Source: Bacteroidaceae bacterium
GTDB taxonomy: Bacteria; Bacteroidota; Bacteroidia; Bacteroidales; Bacteroidaceae
Length of the DNA: 64,000 nucleotides
Direction of reading: 5' to 3'
Assembly: GCA_017427065.1 (NCBI GenBank)
Contig: JAFRTL010000005.1
Location: 62,001-126,000, forward strand
Shown here: positions 50,969 to 59,650 of the stretch, piece by piece
Layout of the letters: each line of letters opens with the position of its first letter
How positions within the stretch are numbered: position 1 is the stretch's first letter
Program-made: the position numbers and the translations under genes
The notes under the pieces: model-generated
What the model was told of the DNA's origin: nothing
Databases searched by the model: none
What the model saw: the letters and a program-made list of their open reading frames with translations, nothing else

Positions 50969-51409
50969 CTATTCTACAGAAATAGTTTCACCCTTGGAGA
51001 GGATAAATACAGAATACTGCCCGTTTTGCTTGGCAAATCTGAGTGCTGGTATCAATGAATCTTCAGGAAATAAGTGATCACTGTCGAAATAGTACAGGCT
51101 ATCATCACTATTGAACCATCCACCTACAATGCCATCATGCTTCAAGGCGTGGCGAACTACCTTTTTAAGTTGCTTGCGCGAATGGCAGTTCTGTGTTTCT
51201 GCATACCCCACGGATATGCCAGATGTGGGCTCTGTCATGGTGCTGATGTCAAGTGTGAAACCATCAGGATGACCTTGACTGAATTCCCATATCTGGTAAG
51301 CAAGTGCAGATATGCTTTGCCCTGCAGGATAACGAATGCTTGAACATGAAGACCATATCGCTACGCTGCAGATAGTCAGAATGACGATAAATAACTTTGT
51401 TTGCTTCAT
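50969..51409 (-). CDS. Small lipoprotein of unknown function
   Basis: With the ATG at 51409, 146 residues and a lipoprotein signal peptide (MKQTKLFIVILTICSVAIWSSC; Cys22). The in-frame extension to 51463 precedes the signal peptide and is rejected. The mature part contains GISVGYAETQNCHSRKQLKKVVRHALKHDGIVGGWFNSDDSLYYFDS, a pattern I do not recognise as a named family. Alone on the minus strand. Confidence 0.7.
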   Translation of the reverse strand: MKQTKLFIVILTICSVAIWSSCSSIRYPAGQSISALAYQIWEFSQGHPDGFTLDISTMTEPTSGISVGYAETQNCHSRKQLKKVVRHALKHDGIVGGWFNSDDSLYYFDSDHLFPEDSLIPALRFAKQNGQYSVFILSKGETISVE

Positions 51410-51529
51410 ATTGATTCGTCTTTTATTTGCCATCTGATGCCTTGGTACTTTTAAATGACACAACCATTACTCACTGCATTGAGCCTTTAGATCATCAGTA
51501 ACAAGATAGTTTAGAATGAATATGCAAAG

Positions 51530-51556
51530 GGGCACGGCTAAACCATTGCCGTACCC
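51530..51556 (-). terminator. Putative terminator after the PAP2 gene
   Basis: GGGCACGGC (51530-51538) pairs with GCCGTACCC (51548-51556) with one mismatch; on the minus strand the hairpin is followed by CTTTGC. It lies about 70 bp after the PAP2 stop. Confidence 0.45.
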
Positions 51557-51624
51557 TCAATGCATTATTACCTATTCTATTATCCGACCCTCAACACTAA
51601 AGTTGGCCAAATAACAATTAAGGA

Positions 51625-52389
51625 TTACTCCACAGTTACCTTTTGTATCTTTCCTGCTTTCTTCAGTTTTTCAAACTCTTTCTTTGCCTTCTTCAACTGG
51701 GCATTAAATTCATCGTTAGCATGAAGACGAGCCACTACTGCTGCAGAAACCAATCGACCTGCATCCACATCGCTCTGGAAATGGAAACCACTAATCACAC
51801 GACTTTGTCCCATTTCATACCCACGAATCAGAATGGCATCTTGATTCTCAACATTGATTTCTGCAAGTACCAGCGCTGTTGCCCATCCAATAGCTGTGTG
51901 CCCTGAAGGATAAGAGCCATTTGTGCTGAGTCCCCTTTGCGCACCAGGCACAGAGGTATCTTCACTGTAGAACATGTAAGGACGTGGACGCATGTAGTAA
52001 TTCTTTGCCTCACGCGTAGAGAGATCACCTGCGTCCTCCCTCATTGTCGAGATAAGCTTGTAAATTTCGGGAGTATTTTCCTGACTTATTTCGCAACCAA
52101 ATGCAGAAGAAAAACTATCAGCACCAGGTGAAGCATCTCTGACTGCCTGCTCACCTCTAGCTGTGGAACGCATCATCTTACCCTTCTTATATTGGGCATC
52201 ATCCCAAAGGAACTGAATACTGGTAACCTCGGGAGGTGGTGGCAACAACTTCAAACTGCTTGCTACATCTTCATAATTCAGATAATACCTATCAGGATTG
52301 GTTCTATGGTCGCGCTCCGTTGAAACCTGCGCATATATACCACATGAAAAACCAGCTAAAAGAAGTAATGACAATACTAATTTCTTCAT
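51625..52389 (-). CDS. Secreted PAP2 family acid phosphatase
   Basis: The ATG at 52389 gives 254 residues with a signal peptide (MKKLVLSLLLLAGFSCGIYAQ). The three phosphatase motifs of the class A acid phosphatases are present in order: K-N-Y-Y-M-R-P-R-P, NGSYPSGHTA and SRVISGFHFQSDVDAG (catalytic His in FHFQSD). The C-terminus is Lys-rich and helical. It likely dephosphorylates phosphomonoesters in the periplasm. Alone on the minus strand. Confidence 0.92.
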   Translation of the reverse strand: MKKLVLSLLLLAGFSCGIYAQVSTERDHRTNPDRYYLNYEDVASSLKLLPPPPEVTSIQFLWDDAQYKKGKMMRSTARGEQAVRDASPGADSFSSAFGCEISQENTPEIYKLISTMREDAGDLSTREAKNYYMRPRPYMFYSEDTSVPGAQRGLSTNGSYPSGHTAIGWATALVLAEINVENQDAILIRGYEMGQSRVISGFHFQSDVDAGRLVSAAVVARLHANDEFNAQLKKAKKEFEKLKKAGKIQKVTVE

Positions 52390-52538
52390 ATTATAATTAT
52401 ATATAGTTAAATCCATTTGATTATTTCCAATTAGTACGGACTTTCATCGTATTCATTTCATCGAAATAAAATGCCATACAAAGATATGTTTTTTTAATAA
52501 CAGCTCTTGCATAAATGGTATTTATTTTCAGCGAACAC

Positions 52539-52579
52539 TCCGATTTCTTCAACGAATCGGAAAAATGTTGTATCTTTAC
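52539..52579 (+). promoter_or_regulatory. mnmG promoter with upstream inverted repeat
   Basis: A -7-like box TATCTTTAC lies at 52571-52579, 18 bp before the mnmG ATG at 52598. A perfect 7-bp inverted repeat TCCGATT (52539-52545) / AATCGGA (52555-52561) ends 9 bp upstream of it and overlaps where the -33 element would be. Confidence 0.55.
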
Positions 52580-52597
52580 GGCGTAAAGCTGATATAA

Positions 52598-54472
52598 ATG
52601 GAATTTACTTTTGATGTCATAGTGATAGGTGGTGGCCATGCAGGATGCGAAGCTGCCCATGCTGCTGCGCGACTTGGTTCCAAGACGTGCCTTATCACTA
52701 TGGATATGAACAAGATAGCTCAGATGAGTTGTAATCCTGCCGTTGGCGGTATTGCTAAAGGACAGATTGTGCGTGAGATTGATGCAATGGGAGGAGCAAT
52801 GGGTATCGTTACCGATAAGACCGCCATACAATTCCGCATCCTCAATCGTTCCAAAGGTCCTGCTATGTGGAGCCCTCGTGCTCAATGCGATCGCAATAAG
52901 TTTATCTGGACATGGCGTGAAGTATTGGAGAATACGCCCAATCTGAGCATCTGGCAAGATACAGTGGAAGAGATCATCGTAAAAAACGGTGAAATTCAAG
53001 GCGTAAAGACCATTTGGGGAGTAACCATGTGGGCCAAATGTGTGATACTTACAGCAGGAACTTTCCTCAATGGTTTAATGCACATTGGACGTAAGATGGT
53101 TGCAGGAGGACGCATTGCAGAACCAGCATCCTACAAGCTCACGGAGTCTATCGCTTCACATGGTATTGGATTTGCACGCATGAAAACTGGTACTCCTGTA
53201 CGTATCGACGGGCGAAGTGTACACTATGAAGACCTAGAGATTCAGGATGGAGAAGACGATTTTCACAAGTTCTCTTTCTTAGACACCCCACCAAAGCATC
53301 TGAAGCAACTCCCTTGTTGGACATGCTACACCAATGACGCTGTACATGAAGTGCTCCGTAAAGGACTACCAGATTCTCCTCTTTATAATGGACAGATTCA
53401 TAGCATCGGACCACGTTATTGTCCAAGCATTGAAACCAAGATAGTCACTTTTCCAGATCGTGATCATCACCAATTATTTTTAGAACCCGAAGGAGAAACT
53501 ACACGGGAGCTCTACTTGAACGGTTTCTCTTCTTCGCTTCCTATGGAGATTCAAATAGAAGCACTGAAGCAGATCCCTGCTTTTCGAGATTTGGTGGTCT
53601 ATCGTCCTGGATATGCTATTGAATATGATTTCTTTGACCCTACTCAATTGTTGCACTCTTTAGAGTCTAAAGTCATCAAACATCTGTTTTTTGCAGGACA
53701 AGTGAATGGAACAACTGGCTATGAAGAAGCAGCTGGACAAGGATTGGTGGCTGGCATTAATGCTCATCGTTGCTGCAACGGAAGTGAGCCATTAGTACTG
53801 GCAAGAGATGAGGCATACATCGGTGTTTTGATCGACGACTTGGTAACAAAAGGAGTGGATGAGCCTTACCGTATGTTCACTTCCAGAGCAGAATATCGCA
53901 TTCTCCTGCGAATGGATGATGCAGACATGCGCCTTACAGAGAGATCCTGGGAACTTGGTTTGGTCGATGCCCATCGACACGAACTGTTAGTGAAGAAGAA
54001 AGAGGCGATAACTCGTATCCTTGATTTCGCATCCAATTACTCCATTCATCCAAACGATATCAATGGATTGCTGGAAACTTGGGGAACCACCCCACTCCGT
54101 CATGGATGCAAACTCAAAGACCTTATCATCCGTCCGCAAATCACCCTTAAGCAAACAGCAGAAGTTATTCCTGAATTCCAGCAACTTCTTGATTCTATTA
54201 CGGAACGTAAAGAAGAAATAATCGAAGCTGCTGAAATACAGATAAAGTATGAAGGGTATATAGGAAGAGAGAGACTGATGGCCAACAAACTTACGCGATT
54301 AGACTCCATAAAAATCAAAGGAAAATTTGATTACAACAGCATACAGTCTTTATCTACTGAAGCCCGTCAGAAACTTACGAAAATTGATCCTGAGAACATC
54401 GGACAAGCAAGTAGAATTCCAGGGGTTTCACCAAGCGATATCAATGTATTGTTGGTATTGTCAGGCAGATAG
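52598..54472 (+). CDS. mnmG: tRNA uridine-5-carboxymethylaminomethyl modification enzyme MnmG
   Basis: A 624-residue FAD enzyme that, with MnmE, modifies U34 in certain tRNAs. The FAD-binding motif VIVIGGGHAGCEAAHAAARLG is at residues 8-28, followed by CNPAVGGIAKGQ, the catalytic-cysteine regions YCPSIETKI and the C-terminal helical domain with RAEYRILLR and IPGVSPSDINVLL. Full length for the family. First gene of a run through deoC; a parS-like 16-mer follows its stop codon by 8 bp. Confidence 0.97.
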   Translation: MEFTFDVIVIGGGHAGCEAAHAAARLGSKTCLITMDMNKIAQMSCNPAVGGIAKGQIVREIDAMGGAMGIVTDKTAIQFRILNRSKGPAMWSPRAQCDRNKFIWTWREVLENTPNLSIWQDTVEEIIVKNGEIQGVKTIWGVTMWAKCVILTAGTFLNGLMHIGRKMVAGGRIAEPASYKLTESIASHGIGFARMKTGTPVRIDGRSVHYEDLEIQDGEDDFHKFSFLDTPPKHLKQLPCWTCYTNDAVHEVLRKGLPDSPLYNGQIHSIGPRYCPSIETKIVTFPDRDHHQLFLEPEGETTRELYLNGFSSSLPMEIQIEALKQIPAFRDLVVYRPGYAIEYDFFDPTQLLHSLESKVIKHLFFAGQVNGTTGYEEAAGQGLVAGINAHRCCNGSEPLVLARDEAYIGVLIDDLVTKGVDEPYRMFTSRAEYRILLRMDDADMRLTERSWELGLVDAHRHELLVKKKEAITRILDFASNYSIHPNDINGLLETWGTTPLRHGCKLKDLIIRPQITLKQTAEVIPEFQQLLDSITERKEEIIEAAEIQIKYEGYIGRERLMANKLTRLDSIKIKGKFDYNSIQSLSTEARQKLTKIDPENIGQASRIPGVSPSDINVLLVLSGR

Positions 54473-54480
54473 CAACATTT

Positions 54481-54496
54481 TGTTTCACGTGGAACA
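54481..54496 (+). other. parS-like 16-mer
   Basis: TGTTTCACGTGGAACA, in the 39-bp gap between mnmG and apt. It matches the widely conserved ParB-binding sequence TGTTTCACGTGAAACA at 15 of 16 positions and is near-palindromic. ParB clusters are usually near the origin, as is the mnmG (gidA) gene in many bacteria. Confidence 0.65.
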
Positions 54497-54511
54497 TTAA
54501 TAATAACAACT

Positions 54512-55036
54512 ATGACTAAAGAAGATTTAATCAAGAATTTAAGAACGGTTCCAGACTTCCCAATTAAGGGAATCTTATTCTATGATGTAACAACCTTATT
54601 CAAACAACCAGATGTGCTCAAGGGATTGGCCGACAATATGTATGAACTTTATAAAGACAAAGGAATCACAAAGGTGGTAGGCATAGAGTCACGTGGTTTC
54701 ATCATGGCTCCTATCCTTGCAACCAGATTGAATGCCGGATTTGTACCAATCCGCAAACCTGGCAAGTTGCCTGCAGAAACTATTGAAGCCAGCTATGAAA
54801 AGGAATATGGAAAAGACACCATACAGATGCACAAGGATGCCATTTCTGAAGAAGATGTCGTGCTAATCCACGATGATCTTCTTGCAACAGGAGGTACAAT
54901 GAAAGCTGCCTGTGAATTAGTGAAACAATTGCATCCAAGAAAAGTGTATGTAAACTTCATCATCGAGTTGAAAGACTTAAAGGGTCGCGAGATCTTCGAT
55001 AAGGACATTGAAATTGATACCATTCTTTCTCTTTAA
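54512..55036 (+). CDS. apt: Adenine phosphoribosyltransferase
   Basis: A 174-residue purine-salvage enzyme converting adenine and PRPP to AMP. The signature PRPP-binding loop is VLIHDDLLATGGTMKAAC (about residues 119-136), with the adenine-side motif GIESRGFIMAPILA and the flexible-loop RKPGKLPAETIEASYEKEYG. Length is normal. It starts 39 bp after mnmG, past the parS-like site, and is 5 bp from uvrC. Confidence 0.96.
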   Translation: MTKEDLIKNLRTVPDFPIKGILFYDVTTLFKQPDVLKGLADNMYELYKDKGITKVVGIESRGFIMAPILATRLNAGFVPIRKPGKLPAETIEASYEKEYGKDTIQMHKDAISEEDVVLIHDDLLATGGTMKAACELVKQLHPRKVYVNFIIELKDLKGREIFDKDIEIDTILSL

Positions 55037-55041
55037 GCACT

Positions 55042-56889
55042 ATGGAAAAACGAGCTGGCGAAGAACGATTAAACTATCTCAAGACCATTGTTGACCGCCT
55101 TCCAGAGGAGCCTGGAAGCTATCAATATTGGGATGAGACAGGAACTATCATCTACGTTGGTAAGGCAAAGAACTTGAAGAAAAGAGTAGCATCTTATTTC
55201 AATAAGAACCAAGAATCGATCAAGACAAGGATGCTTGTCAGCAAGATTCAAGACATTAGTTACACCACTGTACATACAGAAGAAGATGCACTAAATCTGG
55301 AAAATAAGCTTATCAAGAAATACAAACCACGCTACAATGTGATGCTGAAGGATGACAAAACCTATCCTTCCATTGCCATTCCAGAGACACCATTTCCGAG
55401 AATCTATAAAACTCGCCAAACAGACAAAAAGCATGTGACATATTACGGACCATATACCTTTGTTGGCGCACTGAACAATGTGATGGGACTGATTAAACAC
55501 CTCTACCCTCTTCGCACATGCAATTTGAATCTGACGAAAGAAAACATTGAAGCAGGCAAGTTTAAGGTTTGTTTGGAATATCACATGGGTAATTGTAAAG
55601 GACCATGCATAGGAAAGCAGAGTGAAGAGGAGTACATGAAGAACGTTGAGGAAGTGCGAGAAATATTAAAAGGAAACACGCGCAAACTAGAAAATTATTT
55701 TTTGCTAACTATGAAAAAATTGGCAGAGGAACTTCGTTTCGAAGAAGCGGAGGTTCTAAAGCAACGACTCCTCACGCTTCAGAACTTCAATGCCAAATCG
55801 GAAGTGGTGAATTATCACATGGATAATATCGATGTATTCTCCATCGAAGAAGACGAAGAGCACAAATCTGCCTTCATCAATTTCATGCATGTTAAAAATG
55901 GATGCATTAACCAATCGTTTACATTCGAGTATAAAAGACGATTGGACGAGACCCCTGAAGAATTACTGACACTAGGTATTTCAGAAATGCGCGAACGCTT
56001 TGGAAGTAAGGCTAAAGAAATCATCGTACCATTCCACGTGGAAATGGAAATGAATAACGCCACTTTCACAGTACCTGTGAGAGGAGACAAAAAGAAATTG
56101 TTGGATCTTTCTATTCTCAACGTCAAAGAATACAAGAAAGACAGGATACAACAAGAGGAAAAATTAAATCCTGAACAACGTGCAGTCAGATTGCTTAAAG
56201 AACTGCAGGATTTACTGCATCTAGAGAAACTACCTATCCGCATAGAATGTTTTGACAACTCCAATATACAAGGAGCAAATCCTGTAGCAGGATGTGTGGT
56301 TTTCATAAAAGGAAAACCCTCTAAAAACGACTACCGGAAATACAATATCAAAACGGTAATTGGTCCCGATGACTATGCTTCTATGCGTGAAGTGGTTTAT
56401 AGGAAATATGCCAGAGCCATTGAAGAAGAAACTCCCCTACCCGATCTAATCATTACAGATGGCGGAAAGGGACAAATGGGTATTGTGAAGGAGGTATTGG
56501 ATGAGTTAAAGTTGGACATACCCATTGCAGGATTAGCAAAGGACGATAAACATCGTACCAACGAATTACTATTTGGCTTCCCTCCTCAAACCATAGGAAT
56601 GAAGCAAGATTCTGCCCTTTTCCATCTGCTCACACGCATTCAAGACGAAGTGCATCGTTTTGCCATCACTTTCCATCGAGAAAAGCGAAGTAAGCATCAA
56701 ATTAGTTCAGAATTGGATAATATCAAAGGTATCGGAACGAAAACGAAAGAAACCCTGCTTAAGCACTTCAAAAGCGTAAAGCGCATCAAAGAAGCAGATA
56801 AGGAAAGTATTGCAGAAGTCATTGGAAACGCAAAAGCAGGTATTATTAAAGCATATTTTGATAACAATATAGTAAGCAAACTATCATGA
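55042..56889 (+). CDS. uvrC: UvrABC excinuclease subunit C
   Basis: A 615-residue nuclease that makes both incisions in nucleotide excision repair. N-terminal GIY-YIG domain (PGSYQYWDETGTIIYVGKAKNLKKR), UvrB-binding UVR motif around ENYFLLTMKKLAEELRFEEAEVLKQRLLTL, the C-terminal RNase H-like endonuclease (RIECFDNSNIQGANPVAG, LIITDGGKGQM, with catalytic Asp residues) and terminal helix-hairpin-helix motifs (IKGIGTKTKETLL, VIGNAKAGIIKAYF). The ATG at 55042 is 5 bp after apt. It overlaps dtd by an ATGA junction. Confidence 0.96.
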   Translation: MEKRAGEERLNYLKTIVDRLPEEPGSYQYWDETGTIIYVGKAKNLKKRVASYFNKNQESIKTRMLVSKIQDISYTTVHTEEDALNLENKLIKKYKPRYNVMLKDDKTYPSIAIPETPFPRIYKTRQTDKKHVTYYGPYTFVGALNNVMGLIKHLYPLRTCNLNLTKENIEAGKFKVCLEYHMGNCKGPCIGKQSEEEYMKNVEEVREILKGNTRKLENYFLLTMKKLAEELRFEEAEVLKQRLLTLQNFNAKSEVVNYHMDNIDVFSIEEDEEHKSAFINFMHVKNGCINQSFTFEYKRRLDETPEELLTLGISEMRERFGSKAKEIIVPFHVEMEMNNATFTVPVRGDKKKLLDLSILNVKEYKKDRIQQEEKLNPEQRAVRLLKELQDLLHLEKLPIRIECFDNSNIQGANPVAGCVVFIKGKPSKNDYRKYNIKTVIGPDDYASMREVVYRKYARAIEEETPLPDLIITDGGKGQMGIVKEVLDELKLDIPIAGLAKDDKHRTNELLFGFPPQTIGMKQDSALFHLLTRIQDEVHRFAITFHREKRSKHQISSELDNIKGIGTKTKETLLKHFKSVKRIKEADKESIAEVIGNAKAGIIKAYFDNNIVSKLS

Positions 56890-57338
56890 GAGCAGTCATA
56901 CAAAGAACCCAAAGGGCATCTGTCACCATAGATGGAGTATGTAAATCAAAAATTGGGAAAGGATTATTGGTACTCATTGGCGTAGAGGAACAAGATAACG
57001 AAGAAGATATCGCTTGGCTTACCAAAAAGATCGTAAATTTGCGTATCTTTGACGATGAGAATGGAGTGATGAATAAATCTGTGAAAGACGTAGAAGGTGA
57101 GATTCTCGCCATCAGTCAGTTCACACTCTTCGCATCGACAAAGAAAGGTAATCGCCCTTCTTATCTGCGTGCAGGGAAGCATGAAATCACCGTTCCGCTT
57201 TACAACAAATTCTGCCAAACCTTGGAGCAAGAACTTGGGAACCCCATTGGAACTGGTGAATTTGGCGCTTATATGGAAGTTGAACTTATCAATGACGGAC
57301 CAGTTACCATCTGCATTGATACTAAAAATAAAGAATAA
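56886..57338 (+). CDS. dtd: D-aminoacyl-tRNA deacylase
   Basis: A 150-residue DTD protein hydrolysing D-aminoacyl-tRNAs. Conserved blocks: MRAVIQRTQRASVTIDG, ISQFTLFASTKKGNRPSY (the SQFTL motif), and the C-terminal INDGPVTICID carrying the Gly-cisPro motif. Canonical length. Start overlaps uvrC stop. Confidence 0.95.
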   Translation: MRAVIQRTQRASVTIDGVCKSKIGKGLLVLIGVEEQDNEEDIAWLTKKIVNLRIFDDENGVMNKSVKDVEGEILAISQFTLFASTKKGNRPSYLRAGKHEITVPLYNKFCQTLEQELGNPIGTGEFGAYMEVELINDGPVTICIDTKNKE

Positions 57339-57339
57339 T

Positions 57340-57663
57340 ATGACCATAGAAGAGGCTCAGAAAACTGTTGACGAATGGATAAAGACCTATGGCGTACGCT
57401 ATTTCAGCGAACTGACCAATATGGCTGTTCTCACAGAAGAAGTTGGCGAATTAGCACGTGTAATGGCACGGAAGTATGGCGACCAGTCTTTTAAAGTCGG
57501 CGAGAAAGACAACATGGAAGAAGAAATGGCCGATGTACTTTGGGTGCTTATTTGTTTAGCTAACCAAACAGGAGTAAATCTTACAGAAGCATTCCAGAAA
57601 ACCATCGAGAAAAAGACCAAAAGAGATAAGGAAAGACATATAAATAACTCAAAACTGCAATAA
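57340..57663 (+). CDS. MazG-like nucleotide pyrophosphohydrolase
   Basis: With the ATG at 57340, a 107-residue all-alpha protein. The metal-binding pattern of MazG-like enzymes is clear: EEVGELARVMARKYGD (E-E-x-G-E) followed by EEEMADVLWVLICLANQTG (E-x3-D). The larger in-frame ORF upstream overlaps dtd in another frame and is rejected. These enzymes cleave NTPs or dNTPs and house-clean the pool. Spacing of 1 bp to dtd and deoC indicates one operon. Confidence 0.9.
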   Translation: MTIEEAQKTVDEWIKTYGVRYFSELTNMAVLTEEVGELARVMARKYGDQSFKVGEKDNMEEEMADVLWVLICLANQTGVNLTEAFQKTIEKKTKRDKERHINNSKLQ

Positions 57664-57664
57664 T

Positions 57665-58576
57665 ATGGAAGCATTGAATATCCAAAGAGAACAAAGCAAA
57701 TATGAGCAGGCATTAGCCAAATATCCTACGAAACTGGACGATGAAGAAATAAAGAAAGAAGTGGCTAACCTTCTTTCTGAAAAGGTGGAGGAAAACAACA
57801 CACTGGAAGTAAAGAAACTCCTCTTCAATTGCATTGATCTCACAACGCTTAAAGAGACGGACAATGATGAGAGTGTCATGAAATTCACGCAGAAAGTGAA
57901 TAGTTTTGATGAAGAGCATCCAGATATGAAGAATGTGGCTTCCATCTGTATATATCCCTGTTTTGCTGAAATCGTGAAAGACACCTTGGAAGTAGAAGAT
58001 GTACATATCACTTGCGTATCTGCAGGTTTTCCATCTTCACAAACATTTCCAGAAGTTAAGATGGTGGAAACAAGCCTTGCGCTTAAAGACGGAGCAGATG
58101 AGATAGATATCGTGTTGTCTGTTGGCAAATTCTTAGCAGGCGACTATGAAACTATGTGTGATGAGATTGAAGAAATCCGCGATGTATGTGGCGATAACCA
58201 CACGTTGAAGGTAATCTTGGAAACTGGAGCACTGAAAACAGCTGAAAACATCAAAAAAGCTTCTATTCTAGCTATGTATTCAGGAGCAGATTTCATCAAG
58301 ACATCTACAGGAAAGATTGGCATTTCAGCTACTCCAGAAGCGGCATATGTGATGTGCAAGGCTATCAAGGAATACCATGAACTTACAGGCAGAAAAGTTG
58401 GTTTTAAACCCGCAGGTGGCATTAGTAATGTAAACGATGCATTGGTTTATTATACCATCGTGAAGGAAGTATTAGGAGAAGAATGGCTGAATAACTCCTA
58501 TTTCCGTTTAGGAACCAGTCGTTTAGCCAATTATCTTTTGAGCGATATCTTTGGAGAAGAAGTAAAGATTTGGTAA
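57665..58576 (+). CDS. deoC: Deoxyribose-phosphate aldolase
   Basis: A 303-residue class I aldolase producing glyceraldehyde-3-phosphate and acetaldehyde from 2-deoxyribose-5-phosphate. The Schiff-base lysine lies in SGADFIKTSTGKIG, the second lysine in VGFKPAGGI, and the phosphate-binding region is LGTSRL. It is about 50 residues longer than E. coli DeoC because of an N-terminal helical extension, as is common in Bacteroidetes. Last gene of the mnmG run. Confidence 0.94.
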   Translation: MEALNIQREQSKYEQALAKYPTKLDDEEIKKEVANLLSEKVEENNTLEVKKLLFNCIDLTTLKETDNDESVMKFTQKVNSFDEEHPDMKNVASICIYPCFAEIVKDTLEVEDVHITCVSAGFPSSQTFPEVKMVETSLALKDGADEIDIVLSVGKFLAGDYETMCDEIEEIRDVCGDNHTLKVILETGALKTAENIKKASILAMYSGADFIKTSTGKIGISATPEAAYVMCKAIKEYHELTGRKVGFKPAGGISNVNDALVYYTIVKEVLGEEWLNNSYFRLGTSRLANYLLSDIFGEEVKIW

Positions 58577-58591
58577 GAGGTTTTTACTTCT
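58558..58591. terminator. Possible bidirectional terminator after deoC
   Basis: Perfect 9-bp inverted repeat AGAAGTAAA (58558-58566) / TTTACTTCT (58583-58591), loop 16 bases, overlapping the stops of deoC and the convergent polyprenyl synthetase gene. Confidence 0.35.
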
Positions 58592-59561
58592 CTCTTCCAA
58601 TAACATAATCAAGAAACGCAAGCAAGGAAGTCTTAACATCTGAAGTTGGGACTTCCTTTATTAATTCCTGAGCGTTAAGACGATAATTGTCCATCACTTG
58701 CTCAGCATATTGGATACCCCCCTCTTCGATTGCAAATTGAATCAATCCATTGATTTCATCAGAAGTAGCAGTTCCTTCTTTAACCTTAGCAGCAATTGAG
58801 TGTGCTTTTAAATCTTTGGATTTATTCAATGCATAAAGGACAGGAAGTGTAAGTTTTCCTTCACACATATCATTTCCTGTAGGCTTTCCAAGTTGTTTAC
58901 TATCAGCGGTATAGTCGAATATGTCATCTTTAATTTGGAAACAAAGGCCGATGTATTCACCATATTGACGCATCATTTCCACTTCTGCAGGAGATGCTCC
59001 TGCAGAAATAGCGCCAACAGAGGAACAAGCCTCAAAAAGAACAGCCGTTTTCTTGCGAATCACATCGAAATATACCTCATATGAATGCTCTTCAGTGGCA
59101 TTATTATGAAGTTGAAGAATCTCTCCATCTGCTAAATCGCGTCCAATACTGAAGACAATCTCCATGATTTTCAGGTTTTTGGTCTTGTGAACTTCCAACA
59201 AACCTGTTGCCAACATAAAATCTCCAGAAAGGACTGCCACTTTATTGGAAAAAGCAGCATTGACAGATGGTTTTCCGCGACGCTCATCACTCTCATCCAC
59301 CACATCATCATGCACCAAACTGGCATTATGAAGCAGTTCCAAAGCAACAGCAGCATGCATGGCTTCTACAGTCACCTTACCAAACAATTTCGCTGTAAGC
59401 AATACCAGCATTGGCCTCATCTTCTTTCCAGAAGTCTGCAATACATGCTCCAATACCTGATTCAACAAGGGATTGGAACTTTGGAGAGAAGTATTGAAAA
59501 CCTTTAGAAACTGTTCTCTTTCTTCACTAATAGGAGCTAATATGACTGACTTAAAATCCAT
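58584..59561 (-). CDS. Polyprenyl diphosphate synthase
   Basis: A 325-residue trans-prenyltransferase. The first aspartate-rich motif reads LVHDDVVDESDERRG (DDxxD) and the second is IKDDIFDYTAD; the region GKKMRPMLVLL begins the substrate site. The length and FARM residues fit octaprenyl/solanesyl-type long-chain synthases used for menaquinone side chains; chain length cannot be set by eye. Minus strand, convergent with deoC and divergent from polA. Confidence 0.93.
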   Translation of the reverse strand: MDFKSVILAPISEEREQFLKVFNTSLQSSNPLLNQVLEHVLQTSGKKMRPMLVLLTAKLFGKVTVEAMHAAVALELLHNASLVHDDVVDESDERRGKPSVNAAFSNKVAVLSGDFMLATGLLEVHKTKNLKIMEIVFSIGRDLADGEILQLHNNATEEHSYEVYFDVIRKKTAVLFEACSSVGAISAGASPAEVEMMRQYGEYIGLCFQIKDDIFDYTADSKQLGKPTGNDMCEGKLTLPVLYALNKSKDLKAHSIAAKVKEGTATSDEINGLIQFAIEEGGIQYAEQVMDNYRLNAQELIKEVPTSDVKTSLLAFLDYVIGREK

Positions 59562-59650
59562 TATCTACTTTTTAGCGATACAAAAGTAATAATAAAACTC
59601 GTAATTGCCCATTTTTTTGTAACTTTACCAAGAATTATTATGCTACAACG

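Noticed and set aside
52421-52999. Minus-strand ORF (about 190 codons) across the mnmG start
   Set aside because: It overlaps the mnmG promoter and N-terminus, no motif, shadow.
56030-56045. Second parS-like site (CACGTG palindrome) within uvrC
   Set aside because: Only 12 of 16 positions match the ParB consensus and it lies in coding sequence, so it is likely chance.
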